Shown piece by piece: positions 1 to 5,808 of a stretch of DNA of 42,843 nucleotides (the first letter of the stretch is position 1; each line of letters starts with the position of its first letter). The translations under genes were made by a program, and so were the position numbers. The stretch is from a virus. The stretch covers positions 1-42,843 of the IMG/VR virus record IMGVR_UViG_3300048597_000073; one strand, written 5' to 3'. The notes beneath the pieces were generated by a model. It made no database searches and had not been told where the DNA came from. It was given only the letters and a program-made list of their open reading frames with translations.

Positions 1-127
1 AACGACGTTGCTTTCAGGCGCCGGAACGCGGCCTCGATCGCGGCGTCGTCGTCGTCCGCGTTCACGTCGACCTTCCCGTCGTACTGCGCGTACGGGCCGG
101 GCGTTGAGCGCATCCACACGCGCCAGC
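1..127. repeat. Left copy of 127-bp terminal duplication
   Basis: Bases 1-127 are identical to 42717-42843. A coding frame passes through the join without a break, so the simplest reading is that both ends of a circular contig carry the same assembly overlap. An odd length of 127 is also a common assembler k-mer. A true short terminal repeat cannot be excluded from sequence alone. Confidence 0.95.
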
Positions 128-134
128 GCTTCAC
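1..134 (-). CDS. Small phage protein across the circle junction (5' part)
   Basis: This is the first part of a 64-residue protein. It starts with GTG at 134 (minus strand), overlapping the TGA of the pyrophosphohydrolase-fusion gene (GTGA overlap), and runs off base 1. On the circle it continues at 42716 and ends with TGA at 42662. The N-terminus (MKRWRVWMRSTPGPYAQYD) is followed by a run of four aspartates and a basic, Arg-rich tail. No family is recognised. The tight overlaps on both sides (this gene and the NinB-like gene downstream) support a real translated gene in the leftward recombination operon. Confidence 0.6.
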   Translation of the reverse strand, partial: MKRWRVWMRSTPGPYAQYDGKVDVNADDDDAAIEAAFRRLKATS

Positions 135-1396
135 GCCGCGGCCTCGTCCGTGCGCACGTGCTCGATCGGTGTGCCGGCCGGCTGCGTGCGCCAGTCCGGC
201 CAGCGCCGCGCCTCGTTGCGGTACTGCTTCGCGAGCAGCCCGGCCGCGATTTCCTCCGGCTCCCAGCCAGCCCGCCAGGCGCCGTCGAGCGCGAGCAGCA
301 CGATGTCGATCCATTCCCCGAGGTCGCCCGGCGCGCTCAGCACCTCGTCGAGCTCCTTGCGGATGTGCGCGACGACCGCCTCCGAGCGCGTGCCCGGGCC
401 GAACGTACGCAGCGAGAACTCGCGCTGACGCTTCAGGTGGGAGACGAGATCGGCGGAGACGACCCAGCCCGGGGAGGCGTAGTCGTCCCGGGGCAGCGGT
501 GGCTTCGGCTCGGCCACGGCAGGCGGCGGCTCCGCCGCCTTTCGGGCTGCCTCCTCCGCTCGGGCGCGCTCCTCCGCCTCCCGCTGCTTCTGCGCTTCGG
601 CTGCCGCGCGCTCCTCCTCGAGCTTCCGCCGCTCGGCGGCGAGGGCCTCACGCTCAGCTGCGAGCCGGCGCTCTTCCGCCTCGCGGGCCTCGCGTGCAGC
701 GCGCTCCTCGGCCTCGCGCTGTGCCCGAGCCTCGCGCTCGCGTGCCTCGTGCTCTGCGCGCTCGCGGGCGAGCCGCTCCTGCTCGATGCGCAGGGCCTTC
801 TCGCGGGCCTCGCGGTCGCGCGCTGCCTGGTACAGCTCGCCGAGCTCGCGGATCACCTCGTTCTGCGCGGCCTTCGCGGCGTCGACAAACTCCTCGAACG
901 ACGCGTCGACCACGATCGCGGTCACGTCGGCGAGGCACTGGCCGATGGTCTTCGCGTCGGTCGTTGCCCGGATCACGCGCGGCGTGCCGCGGATGTTCGC
1001 GATCCGCTCCTGTATCCGCGCGACGCGCTTCTGCTCGGCCTCGATCATCGCCTGCCGCTCGCGCTCCTTCCGGTCTTCCTCGGCCTTGATCTGTGCGGCG
1101 ATCGGCTCTTCGAGCTTCAGCAGCTCCGCGGTGATGCGCGCCGCCTCGCTGTCGAGCCGCCGGCCGAGTGCGAGGATCGGGGCCTTCGCCTCCTTCCGGA
1201 TCTTCTCGACGGCGACGCGCGGCTCGCGGACCGCGTTACGGGCGGCCTTCGCCGCGGTCATGCCGCCGGTCGTCGTCACGTCGTACACGACGCCGGCGTA
1301 GGTCTCGCGCAGCAGGGCGATCCCCGCGTCGACGGCGGAGAACTCGACGAGAGCGTTCTCGATCTGCTGCAGGTCGTCGTTCTTCTGGGTGGTCAC
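131..1396 (-). CDS. Coiled-coil protein fused to MazG/MazZ-like (DUF550) nucleotide pyrophosphohydrolase
   Basis: 421 residues, GTG start. Residues 30-130 are helical and resemble DUF1351-type phage proteins that accompany recombination genes. Residues 185-290 are a long highly charged Glu/Arg/Ala coiled coil. Residues 290-305 are a proline-rich linker. Residues 313-415 match the DUF550 dATP/dGTP pyrophosphohydrolase family: RQREFSLRTFGPGTR, the metal-binding ExxE (E348, E351) and ExxD (E361, D364), LALDGAW, and a C-terminal RRWPDW...IEHVR signature. In that family the domain converts dNTPs to dNMP plus pyrophosphate. Usually it is a free-standing protein of about 100-200 residues, so the fusion to a long coiled coil is notable. 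It lies directly downstream of the exonuclease gene with a 27-bp gap. Nucleotide-pool control is inferred. Confidence 0.75.
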   Translation of the reverse strand: MTTQKNDDLQQIENALVEFSAVDAGIALLRETYAGVVYDVTTTGGMTAAKAARNAVREPRVAVEKIRKEAKAPILALGRRLDSEAARITAELLKLEEPIAAQIKAEEDRKERERQAMIEAEQKRVARIQERIANIRGTPRVIRATTDAKTIGQCLADVTAIVVDASFEEFVDAAKAAQNEVIRELGELYQAARDREAREKALRIEQERLARERAEHEAREREARAQREAEERAAREAREAEERRLAAEREALAAERRKLEEERAAAEAQKQREAEERARAEEAARKAAEPPPAVAEPKPPLPRDDYASPGWVVSADLVSHLKRQREFSLRTFGPGTRSEAVVAHIRKELDEVLSAPGDLGEWIDIVLLALDGAWRAGWEPEEIAAGLLAKQYRNEARRWPDWRTQPAGTPIEHVRTDEAAA

Positions 1397-1423
1397 GGTC
1401 GGTGCTCCTGCGGGTCCGTGGGA

Positions 1424-2077
1424 TCAGGCGGCGCGGCGCAGCGCGCGGATGCTGTCGGCCTCGACGCGTGCCTCGGCGATCAGCTTCTCGACGCGTGCGC
1501 GGTGGTCGGCCATGTCGAAGTCGGCGGGCGTCACGCGCTTGCGGAAGAGCTGCAGGTCCTCCGGCAGCCGCGGGTCGAAGCTGATGAAGTCGAGCCAGTC
1601 CGCGCCGGTGACCCACAGCTCGTGCGTCACCTGGGCGACGTACTCGGACGGCACGACGCCGTCGCGGATGTAGCCGATGTGGATGGCGGTCTTCGGGCAC
1701 TTCAGCTGCACCATGCCGACGATCCGGTCGCCCGACAGCACGACGCCGTCCGGCGAGCAGCCGGCCGCGCAGTCGAGCCGCTCGACAAACCCGACGCGCT
1801 CGAGCAGCTGGCCGGTCGCGGCCTCGTACGCTTCGAACGCGTCCGGCTCCAGTTCGATGCCGCGCTTCATTTCGAACGACTGGTAGCCGTCCTCCTCGAT
1901 CGCGCCGCCCGTCACGAGCTCGACAGCGATCGTCACGCGCAGATCGCGCCGGGCGGCCGGCTCGCCGCCGCTCTTCAGCTTCGCGTACAGGGCGTCGGCG
2001 ACCGAACCCGTGACCTTGGCCGCGCGCGCCTGGTACCACTCCGGCGTGCGCTGTTCGATGCGGTGGATACGGATCAC
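1424..2077 (-). CDS. YqaJ/lambda-exonuclease-like viral recombinase
   Basis: 217 residues. The GTG start at 2077 overlaps the TGA of the ERF gene (GTGA), which fixes the start. The protein carries the YqaJ nuclease layout: a QRTPEWYQARAAKVTGS N-terminal segment, GCSPDG at 106-111 (metal-binding D110), the strand/ExK region at 122-128, then EYVAQVTHELWVTG. In the ExK motif the family's acidic residue is Gln (VQLKCP, Q124; codon CAG near 1706-1708), whereas K126 is kept. The family resects dsDNA 5' to 3' to make tails for the annealing protein. With ERF beside it, this is a two-component recombination module like lambda Exo/Beta. The Glu-to-Gln change leaves catalytic activity uncertain. Confidence 0.85.
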   Translation of the reverse strand: MIRIHRIEQRTPEWYQARAAKVTGSVADALYAKLKSGGEPAARRDLRVTIAVELVTGGAIEEDGYQSFEMKRGIELEPDAFEAYEAATGQLLERVGFVERLDCAAGCSPDGVVLSGDRIVGMVQLKCPKTAIHIGYIRDGVVPSEYVAQVTHELWVTGADWLDFISFDPRLPEDLQLFRKRVTPADFDMADHRARVEKLIAEARVEADSIRALRRAA

Positions 2078-2871
2078 TGCTGCTCTCCCTTTGCCCGCGC
2101 CTTCTGGCCTTCCCACCAGTCGCGGTGGTGCTTCAGGATCAGCTGGCGCGTCGGCTCGGTGAGCCCGCGCCACACGTTGCTGATCTCGTCCCAATCGCCG
2201 GCCTCGGTGATCGCGAGTTTCGCGTCGGAGGGGATCTCCGGCGCCTGCGCCGGCGCGCCCGAGTGGCTGCTGATGCCTGCGCCGCGTCCGTCGTCGTCGA
2301 CGTCGCGCATGTCGGCCGTCGTGAGACCGGTCACCGCGAGCAGCGTGTACCGCTGCAGGTAGGTGACTGCAGAGCCGAGCTGCTGGATGCTGTTCTTGTT
2401 GCCGGAGTCGTCGCGGCTCGCGTGCATCGACACGCGCTCGCTGTGCCCGGCCGCGTGGGTGAGGATGCAGGTCACGCGGATCGCGCCGTTGTCGGCCTGC
2501 TCCACGTCCCAGCGGTGCGACAGACCGTGCGGCGCGAGCGCGGCGGTGATCTTGTTCGTGACCTCGTCGTGCGTGGCGTGCCGGTACGTGGTCCGACCCT
2601 TCGACGTCGCGAAGTCGACGAGCTTGTTCTTGACGATGGCCGGCGGGTTCGCCTTGAACGCGGCCGTCGCGGCGTCGAACGCTTTGCGGGCTTCGTTCGC
2701 CTCCCACCGCTGCTGCAGCGCCATCAGCTGCTCGAGCTTCTGCAGGTCAGCCCCCTGCGAGACGGCGACCTGCAGCATGTGCATCGGCGTGACGGGGCCG
2801 GCGGGTAGCGCCGGGGCGGGATCGGGCTGCGCGAGCGCGCGTCGATCGTTGACGATGAGTTCCTGCGGCAT
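2074..2871 (-). CDS. erf: ERF-family single-strand annealing protein
   Basis: 265 residues, ATG at 2871 with GGGGA about 8 bases upstream. The core at about residues 40-190 matches the ERF superfamily: EARKAFDAATAAFKANPPAI, then KGRTTYRHATHDEVTNKI, a CILTHAAGHSE strand, and the signature QQLGSAVTYLQRYTLLAVTG (163-182). The last ~70 residues are hydrophilic, as is usual for ERF C-termini. It would pair complementary single strands made by the adjacent exonuclease and could circularise or recombine phage DNA after entry. The downstream gene starts inside its stop codon, so the two are translationally coupled. Confidence 0.92.
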   Translation of the reverse strand: MPQELIVNDRRALAQPDPAPALPAGPVTPMHMLQVAVSQGADLQKLEQLMALQQRWEANEARKAFDAATAAFKANPPAIVKNKLVDFATSKGRTTYRHATHDEVTNKITAALAPHGLSHRWDVEQADNGAIRVTCILTHAAGHSERVSMHASRDDSGNKNSIQQLGSAVTYLQRYTLLAVTGLTTADMRDVDDDGRGAGISSHSGAPAQAPEIPSDAKLAITEAGDWDEISNVWRGLTEPTRQLILKHHRDWWEGQKARAKGEQQ

Positions 2872-2890
2872 AGTGATTCCCCGGTGGTGG

Positions 2891-3094
2891 TTAGAAAACG
2901 TGCTCGTCGACGTAGCGGCGCTGCACGGCGGTGTGATGCGGCGGCGGAAGTACCTCGTCGGCGACCCGGCGCGCCATCGGCCGGCGCGGCCAGCGACGAC
3001 GCACGAGCGGGCGCAGCGTGCGGCGATCGGCCAAGCGGCCGAGCAGCACGACGACGACGCCGATCAGGAAGCCAGCGAGGCGGGCGCGACTCAC
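2891..3094 (-). CDS. Small membrane protein in the early leftward operon
   Basis: 67 residues. The GTG at 3094 overlaps the TGA of the gene before it. Residues 5-20 (ARLAGFLIGVVVVLLG) form one strong hydrophobic segment, followed by a very basic Arg-rich region, so an N-out/C-in membrane anchor with a cytoplasmic basic tail is likely. No family is recognised. It is the second gene after the PL promoter and precedes erf by 19 bp, so it should be expressed early and be repressed in the lysogen. Being short and Arg-rich it could be partly spurious, but the coupling supports it. Confidence 0.55.
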   Translation of the reverse strand: MSRARLAGFLIGVVVVLLGRLADRRTLRPLVRRRWPRRPMARRVADEVLPPPHHTAVQRRYVDEHVF

Positions 3095-3390
3095 GGCCGC
3101 ACCGCGAAGACCGACGCGACGCCGAAGCGGCTTTCGTCCGTCTCAGGCGAACGAAGCGCCTCGCCCGGACGGCCGCCGAGCTGCGGCAGCTCCGCGCGCA
3201 CCTTGCCGAGATTCCCCATCGCTTCGATCACGCCCTGGCAGTACGCGATGGCGAGCGCGTAGTGCAGCTGCTCGACGGCGGCCAGCGGCAGCTGCGCGCC
3301 GACGGTCTGCAGGGTGGTGACGAGGGTGCCGAGGCTACGGTTCGCGTAGTCGCGGGCGGGGGTGTTCGAGGCGGGCATCGTTGGCTCCAT
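3091..3390 (-). CDS. First gene after PL, function unknown
   Basis: 99 residues from ATG 3390. A second in-frame ATG at 3378 has the better ribosome site (GGAG 6 bases upstream) and would give 95 residues. The protein is mostly helical (residues 14-65), soluble, with a disordered C-terminal third; it has no recognisable domain. It occupies the place of lambda N, directly after the repressed early promoter. It is not Arg-rich at the N-terminus like N, so an antiterminator role is not supported by its sequence. Its stop overlaps the start of the next gene. Confidence 0.7.
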   Translation of the reverse strand: MEPTMPASNTPARDYANRSLGTLVTTLQTVGAQLPLAAVEQLHYALAIAYCQGVIEAMGNLGKVRAELPQLGGRPGEALRSPETDESRFGVASVFAVRP

Positions 3391-3415
3391 CGGTCGAACC
3401 TCGACCGTGGTGCCT

Positions 3416-3445
3416 ACGTTACGGCATCCCGTAATACGGTGTCAA
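3416..3445 (-). promoter_or_regulatory. PL-type early leftward promoter
   Basis: Read on the minus strand, a perfect -35 TTGACA (3445-3440) is followed after 18 bases by TAACGT (3421-3416). Transcription would begin about 18 bases before ATG 3390. Both core elements are covered by 16-bp operators. The arrangement mirrors the rightward promoter at 4151-4180. Confidence 0.8.
3419..3434. promoter_or_regulatory. Operator OL1, perfect palindrome
   Basis: The 16-bp site TTACGGCATCCCGTAA has arms TTACGG and CCGTAA around a 4-bp centre and covers the spacer and -10 of PL. It is the best copy of four related sites around the repressor gene. Confidence 0.85.
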
Positions 3446-3458
3446 CGGGATTCCGTAA
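3443..3458. promoter_or_regulatory. Operator OL2
   Basis: CAACGGGATTCCGTAA matches the OL1 pattern, with one perfect arm (CCGTAA). Its centre lies exactly 24 bp from that of OL1, and it overlaps the -35 of PL. Confidence 0.75.
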
Positions 3459-3500
3459 ATTCGTCGCAATGTGTCCCGAGAAGGGTTGCGGGGGTGCGGT

Positions 3501-3656
3501 TTAGCGGGACAGCCGGGCGGCGAGGGGGATGAGCGCGAAGGCGCCGATCAGGAGCGCGAGGTTCGTCCAGAAGCCGGGCGGCAGCGAGTAGGCGAGGGCG
3601 CCGAAAGCGATCAGCACGAGAGCGATGATCGCGGCACGCCGGAGGTCGTCGCTCAC
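3501..3656 (-). CDS. 51-residue two-helix membrane protein in the rex position
   Basis: The GTG at 3656 overlaps the TGA of the repressor (GTGA); stop TAA at 3503-3501. The protein begins VSDDLRRAAII. Two hydrophobic segments (about residues 8-23 and 30-47) are separated by a short PPGFW turn, giving a helical hairpin. It would be co-transcribed with the repressor and hence made in the lysogen, the same genetic position as the rex genes of lambda. No homologue is recognised by eye. A role in superinfection exclusion or another prophage-expressed membrane function is an inference from position and topology only. Confidence 0.65.
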   Translation of the reverse strand: MSDDLRRAAIIALVLIAFGALAYSLPPGFWTNLALLIGAFALIPLAARLSR

Positions 3657-4114
3657 GCCTGCGCCCGCGATTCGGCCGGCGCGCGCTTTCGCTTACCAGG
3701 CTTCACCTCGGCCTCCTTCCGGCGCTTCACGAGCGTCCGGATCACCTCGGCCAGTGCGTCGCGCTCTTCTGCCGAGAGCTTCTGCCATTCCCAGCCGAGT
3801 TCCGCCGCGTCCCGGGTGAGGTCGAAACCCCAGAACGTTTGCCGATCTGCGAGGGCCACCGGCGGCGCGTCGCGGACCTCGCGAGCGTCGGCGGATCCGC
3901 GGCCGGAGAGCAGCCACTCGGCGCTGGTCTGCAGCTGCTCGGCGATGACGTGGATCGGCACCTTCGCCGTATTCACGATGCGGCCGTTCTCCCAGTCGGC
4001 GAGCGTGCTGTACGGCATGCCCACCAAGCCGGCGAAGACGCGCCGGTCGATCTTGAGCGCCTCGCGACGCGCGCGTGCGCGTTCGCCGGGCGTGCGGGTA
4101 TCAGGAGAAGCCAC
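3653..4114 (-). CDS. CI-like phage repressor, no autoprotease domain
   Basis: 153 residues from the GTG at 4114 (other starts upstream would run into the operators). Residues about 26-47 form a helix-turn-helix of the HTH_3/XRE type (RRVFAGLVGMPYSTLADWEN), followed by the helix EQLQTSAEWLLSGRG typical of this group. The remaining ~80 residues are helical and very basic at the C-terminus (KRRKEAEVKPGKRKR). No S24/LexA-like Ser-Lys protease domain is present and the protein is too short to hold one. It lies between two operator pairs and is divergent from the Cro-like gene, the standard immunity layout. It should repress PL and PR and may control its own promoter. Confidence 0.85.
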   Translation of the reverse strand: MASPDTRTPGERARARREALKIDRRVFAGLVGMPYSTLADWENGRIVNTAKVPIHVIAEQLQTSAEWLLSGRGSADAREVRDAPPVALADRQTFWGFDLTRDAAELGWEWQKLSAEERDALAEVIRTLVKRRKEAEVKPGKRKRAPAESRAQA

Positions 4115-4137
4115 AACTGCATCATGACGGGCTTCCG

Positions 4138-4153
4138 TAACGGAATGCCGTTG
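4138..4153. promoter_or_regulatory. Operator OR2-type site
   Basis: TAACGGAATGCCGTTG matches the operator pattern (ACGG-N4-CCGT core) and overlaps the -35 of PR. It also lies just upstream of the repressor start, so it could control the repressor's own transcription. Confidence 0.75.
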
Positions 4154-4180
4154 ACAGTCGATTACGTAATCCCGTAATTT
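4151..4180 (+). promoter_or_regulatory. PR-type early rightward promoter
   Basis: TTGACA (4151-4156), 18-bp spacer, TAATTT (4175-4180). The initiation codon of the Cro-like gene (4188) lies 7 bases after the -10, about where transcription should begin, so this mRNA is predicted to be leaderless. The promoter and its two operators mirror PL. Confidence 0.8.
4162..4177. promoter_or_regulatory. Operator OR1-type site
   Basis: TTACGTAATCCCGTAA differs from the perfect palindrome at one arm position. It covers the spacer and part of the -10 of PR; its centre is 24 bp from the neighbouring operator at 4138-4153, the same spacing as the left pair. Confidence 0.8.
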
Positions 4181-4187
4181 CGCGTCT

Positions 4188-4412
4188 ATGAGCACATGGG
4201 CGCAGCGAATTCGGGACCTGCAGGCCGCCGGAATGACGTTCCAGGCGATCGGCGAGGAAATCGGCCTAGCGACGTCCTCGGTCGGAGACATCGCCAACGG
4301 ACGCAGCTCGTCCCCCCGCGGCGAGGCGGCCATCAAGCTGCACGCACTGCACCAGCTCCGCTGCGGATCGCTGGGCGGAGGCTCGTCTGCGTCGCAGGCC
4401 GTCCCCCAGTGA
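4188..4412 (+). CDS. Cro-like helix-turn-helix protein
   Basis: 74 residues, ATG at 4188. Residues 16-40 form a helix-turn-helix (MTFQAIGEEIGLATSSVGDI), followed by a short helix and a Ser/Gly-rich tail. It is the first gene of the rightward early operon, opposite the repressor, which is the position of cro. There is no Shine-Dalgarno sequence, since the start codon falls at the predicted transcription start of PR. It would be expected to bind the same TTACGG-type operators and favour lytic growth; that is inference from position and fold. Confidence 0.8.
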   Translation: MSTWAQRIRDLQAAGMTFQAIGEEIGLATSSVGDIANGRSSSPRGEAAIKLHALHQLRCGSLGGGSSASQAVPQ

Positions 4413-4669
4413 GCCTCGAACGCAAGGACGTCCGCTTCAAGCTGGACCCCGAGGTGCACGCCGACCTCGCCGATCTGTGCGACGTCGACGGGCTGGAGCT
4501 CGCCGAGTTCTGCGAGCGGGTCGTGACCGAAGCGGTGCGGAGCCGAGTACATGCGGCGACCGTACTCGCGGCCCGCGTGGCACGTCGGGGAAAAACCGGG
4601 AGCGTCCGGGAGTGCGATCCCGCGCCCGGTGATTCGGGGCGCGATCTTCCCTTCGCGGTGCGGCGCTAG
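4409..4669 (+). CDS. Ribbon-helix-helix-like small regulator
   Basis: 86 residues; the GTG at 4409 overlaps the stop of the Cro-like gene (GTGA). The N-terminal 45 residues (RKDVRFKLDPEVHADLADLC, then a helix ending AVRSR) have the strand-helix-helix pattern of Arc/MetJ-type DNA-binding proteins. The C-terminal half is basic and probably unstructured. It sits in the place of lambda cII, but the fold does not look like CII. A DNA-binding role in the lysis/lysogeny switch or in replication control is possible; no closer assignment can be made. Confidence 0.6.
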   Translation: MSLERKDVRFKLDPEVHADLADLCDVDGLELAEFCERVVTEAVRSRVHAATVLAARVARRGKTGSVRECDPAPGDSGRDLPFAVRR

Positions 4670-4945
4670 ATGCCGCAGAAGTCGCAATTCGCACCGCTGA
4701 ACCGTGCTGGGTCCAGCTTGGCGCAGGACGATTCCTACACCGGCGCGGAGCGGAACAAGCAGCCCGCGACCGTGTACGCCGAGATCCGCTCAGACCGCGA
4801 GCGCGCCGAGCTGCGCCGCGCCGGTATCCGCCGGGCCGAGCAGCAGAAGCGGGCGGCGCTCCGCGCCGAGCTGCAGACCGACGGCGTCGCGCACGGGCGC
4901 CTCGGCCGCGCGTGGCCGACCGTCCCGCGGCGGGGTGGGGCATGA
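4670..4945 (+). CDS. Small early protein, unknown
   Basis: 91 residues, ATG immediately after the stop codon of the preceding gene. It is hydrophilic, with a helical Arg/Glu/Ala-rich segment at about residues 36-72 that could be a coiled coil. No domain is recognised. Its TGA overlaps the ATG of the replication gene (ATGA), so it is translated just upstream of the initiator and may help replication, but the sequence does not show how. Confidence 0.6.
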   Translation: MPQKSQFAPLNRAGSSLAQDDSYTGAERNKQPATVYAEIRSDRERAELRRAGIRRAEQQKRAALRAELQTDGVAHGRLGRAWPTVPRRGGA

Positions 4946-5808
4946 ACTACTTCGAGTTCCACGTCGGCGACTGGGTGAAGGCGACGCGGCACCTCACGTT
5001 GACCGAGGAGGGCGTCTACCTGCGCCTCGTCCTCCGGTACTACGAGGAGCAGGAGCCGCTGCCGGCCGATCTGGCGAAGGTCCAACGGCTCGCCGGTGTG
5101 CGCACCGGACTCGATCGCCGCGCTGTCGAAACGGTGCTCGCGGAGTTCTTCGAACTGCGCGCCGACGGCTATCACCACACGCGCTGCGACGAAGTCCTGC
5201 AGGCCTACGAAAAATTCTGTGAATCGCAGTCCGTCAAGGGCAAAGCGGGAGCCGCGGCGAAATGGTCAGGCAAATCAGGGCGCGAAGATGGCCAGCGGCC
5301 AGCGTCCGGCCAAGCCGCAGGTATGGCCGAAGCATGTCCGGGCGATGGCCTTCCCACTTCCCACTTCCAACCTCCCACTACCCAAGATGGTTCTAACGAA
5401 CCATCTACCAAGACAGCGCGCGTGCCGCGCGTGGATCCGGTCGGCCTCGGATGCGAGTTGCTTCCGAGTCCCGTGCACGCCGCCTGGAACGACTGGATCG
5501 CGCACCGTCGCGAGCGCAAGCACCCGCTCGGCGCGACCGTGCTCCGCAAGCACTGCGAGTTCCTGACCGCGTTCGATCCCGCGACGCAGGTCGAAATCAT
5601 CAACACCTCGATCCGCTCGAACTGGCAGGGCCTGTTCGCGCCGAAGGGAGCAGTCAATGGCCGCCCGCAATCTCGATTCGACCAGACCCGGCAGCACCTC
5701 GACCGACTCATCGCCGAGGCCGAGCGCGAAGAGCTCCCGCTTCTGGCGAGCGATGACGAGCCTGTACGGCCAGCGGTGGGTCGACAGCTACGGATCGGAA
5801 CCGGATGA
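4942..5808 (+). CDS. DUF1376 phage replication initiator-like protein
   Basis: 288 residues from ATG 4942. Residues 1-90 match DUF1376: NYFEFHVGDWVKATRHLT, then LTEEGVYLRLVLRYYEE, a winged-helix-like module found in phage replication proteins. Residues about 105-160 are a low-complexity linker encoded by an iteron-like repeat array. Residues 170-235 (PVHAAWNDWIAHRRERKHPL, then a helix and NWQGLF) form a second conserved helical module of phage replication proteins. It takes the place of lambda O: first large gene of the right operon, followed by a P-like gene overlapping its 3' end. It probably binds the origin within its own gene and recruits a helicase loader. Confidence 0.8.
   Translation: MNYFEFHVGDWVKATRHLTLTEEGVYLRLVLRYYEEQEPLPADLAKVQRLAGVRTGLDRRAVETVLAEFFELRADGYHHTRCDEVLQAYEKFCESQSVKGKAGAAAKWSGKSGREDGQRPASGQAAGMAEACPGDGLPTSHFQPPTTQDGSNEPSTKTARVPRVDPVGLGCELLPSPVHAAWNDWIAHRRERKHPLGATVLRKHCEFLTAFDPATQVEIINTSIRSNWQGLFAPKGAVNGRPQSRFDQTRQHLDRLIAEAEREELPLLASDDEPVRPAVGRQLRIGTG
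5351..5405. other. Candidate replication origin: five 7-bp iterons and inverted repeat
   Basis: Inside the linker of the DUF1376 gene there are five tandem 7-bp units (TTCCCAC, TTCCCAC, TTCCAAC, CTCCCAC, TACCCAA; 5351-5385). They are followed immediately by a perfect 8-bp inverted repeat GATGGTTC-TAAC-GAACCATC (5386-5405). The stretch is visibly less GC-rich than its surroundings. Lambda ori likewise lies as iterons inside the O gene, between the two domains of its protein. Function here is inferred. Confidence 0.6.

Noticed and set aside
1-127. T7-like direct terminal repeat
   Set aside because: The length is exactly 127 bases and a gene with overlapping neighbours passes through the join; the integrase also needs a circular form. 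Assembly overlap is the simpler explanation, though not proven.
131-1396. Evidence for a 2-aminoadenine (Z) genome
   Set aside because: A MazZ-like domain is present, but no PurZ-like adenylosuccinate synthetase, DatZ or matching DNA polymerase is visible.
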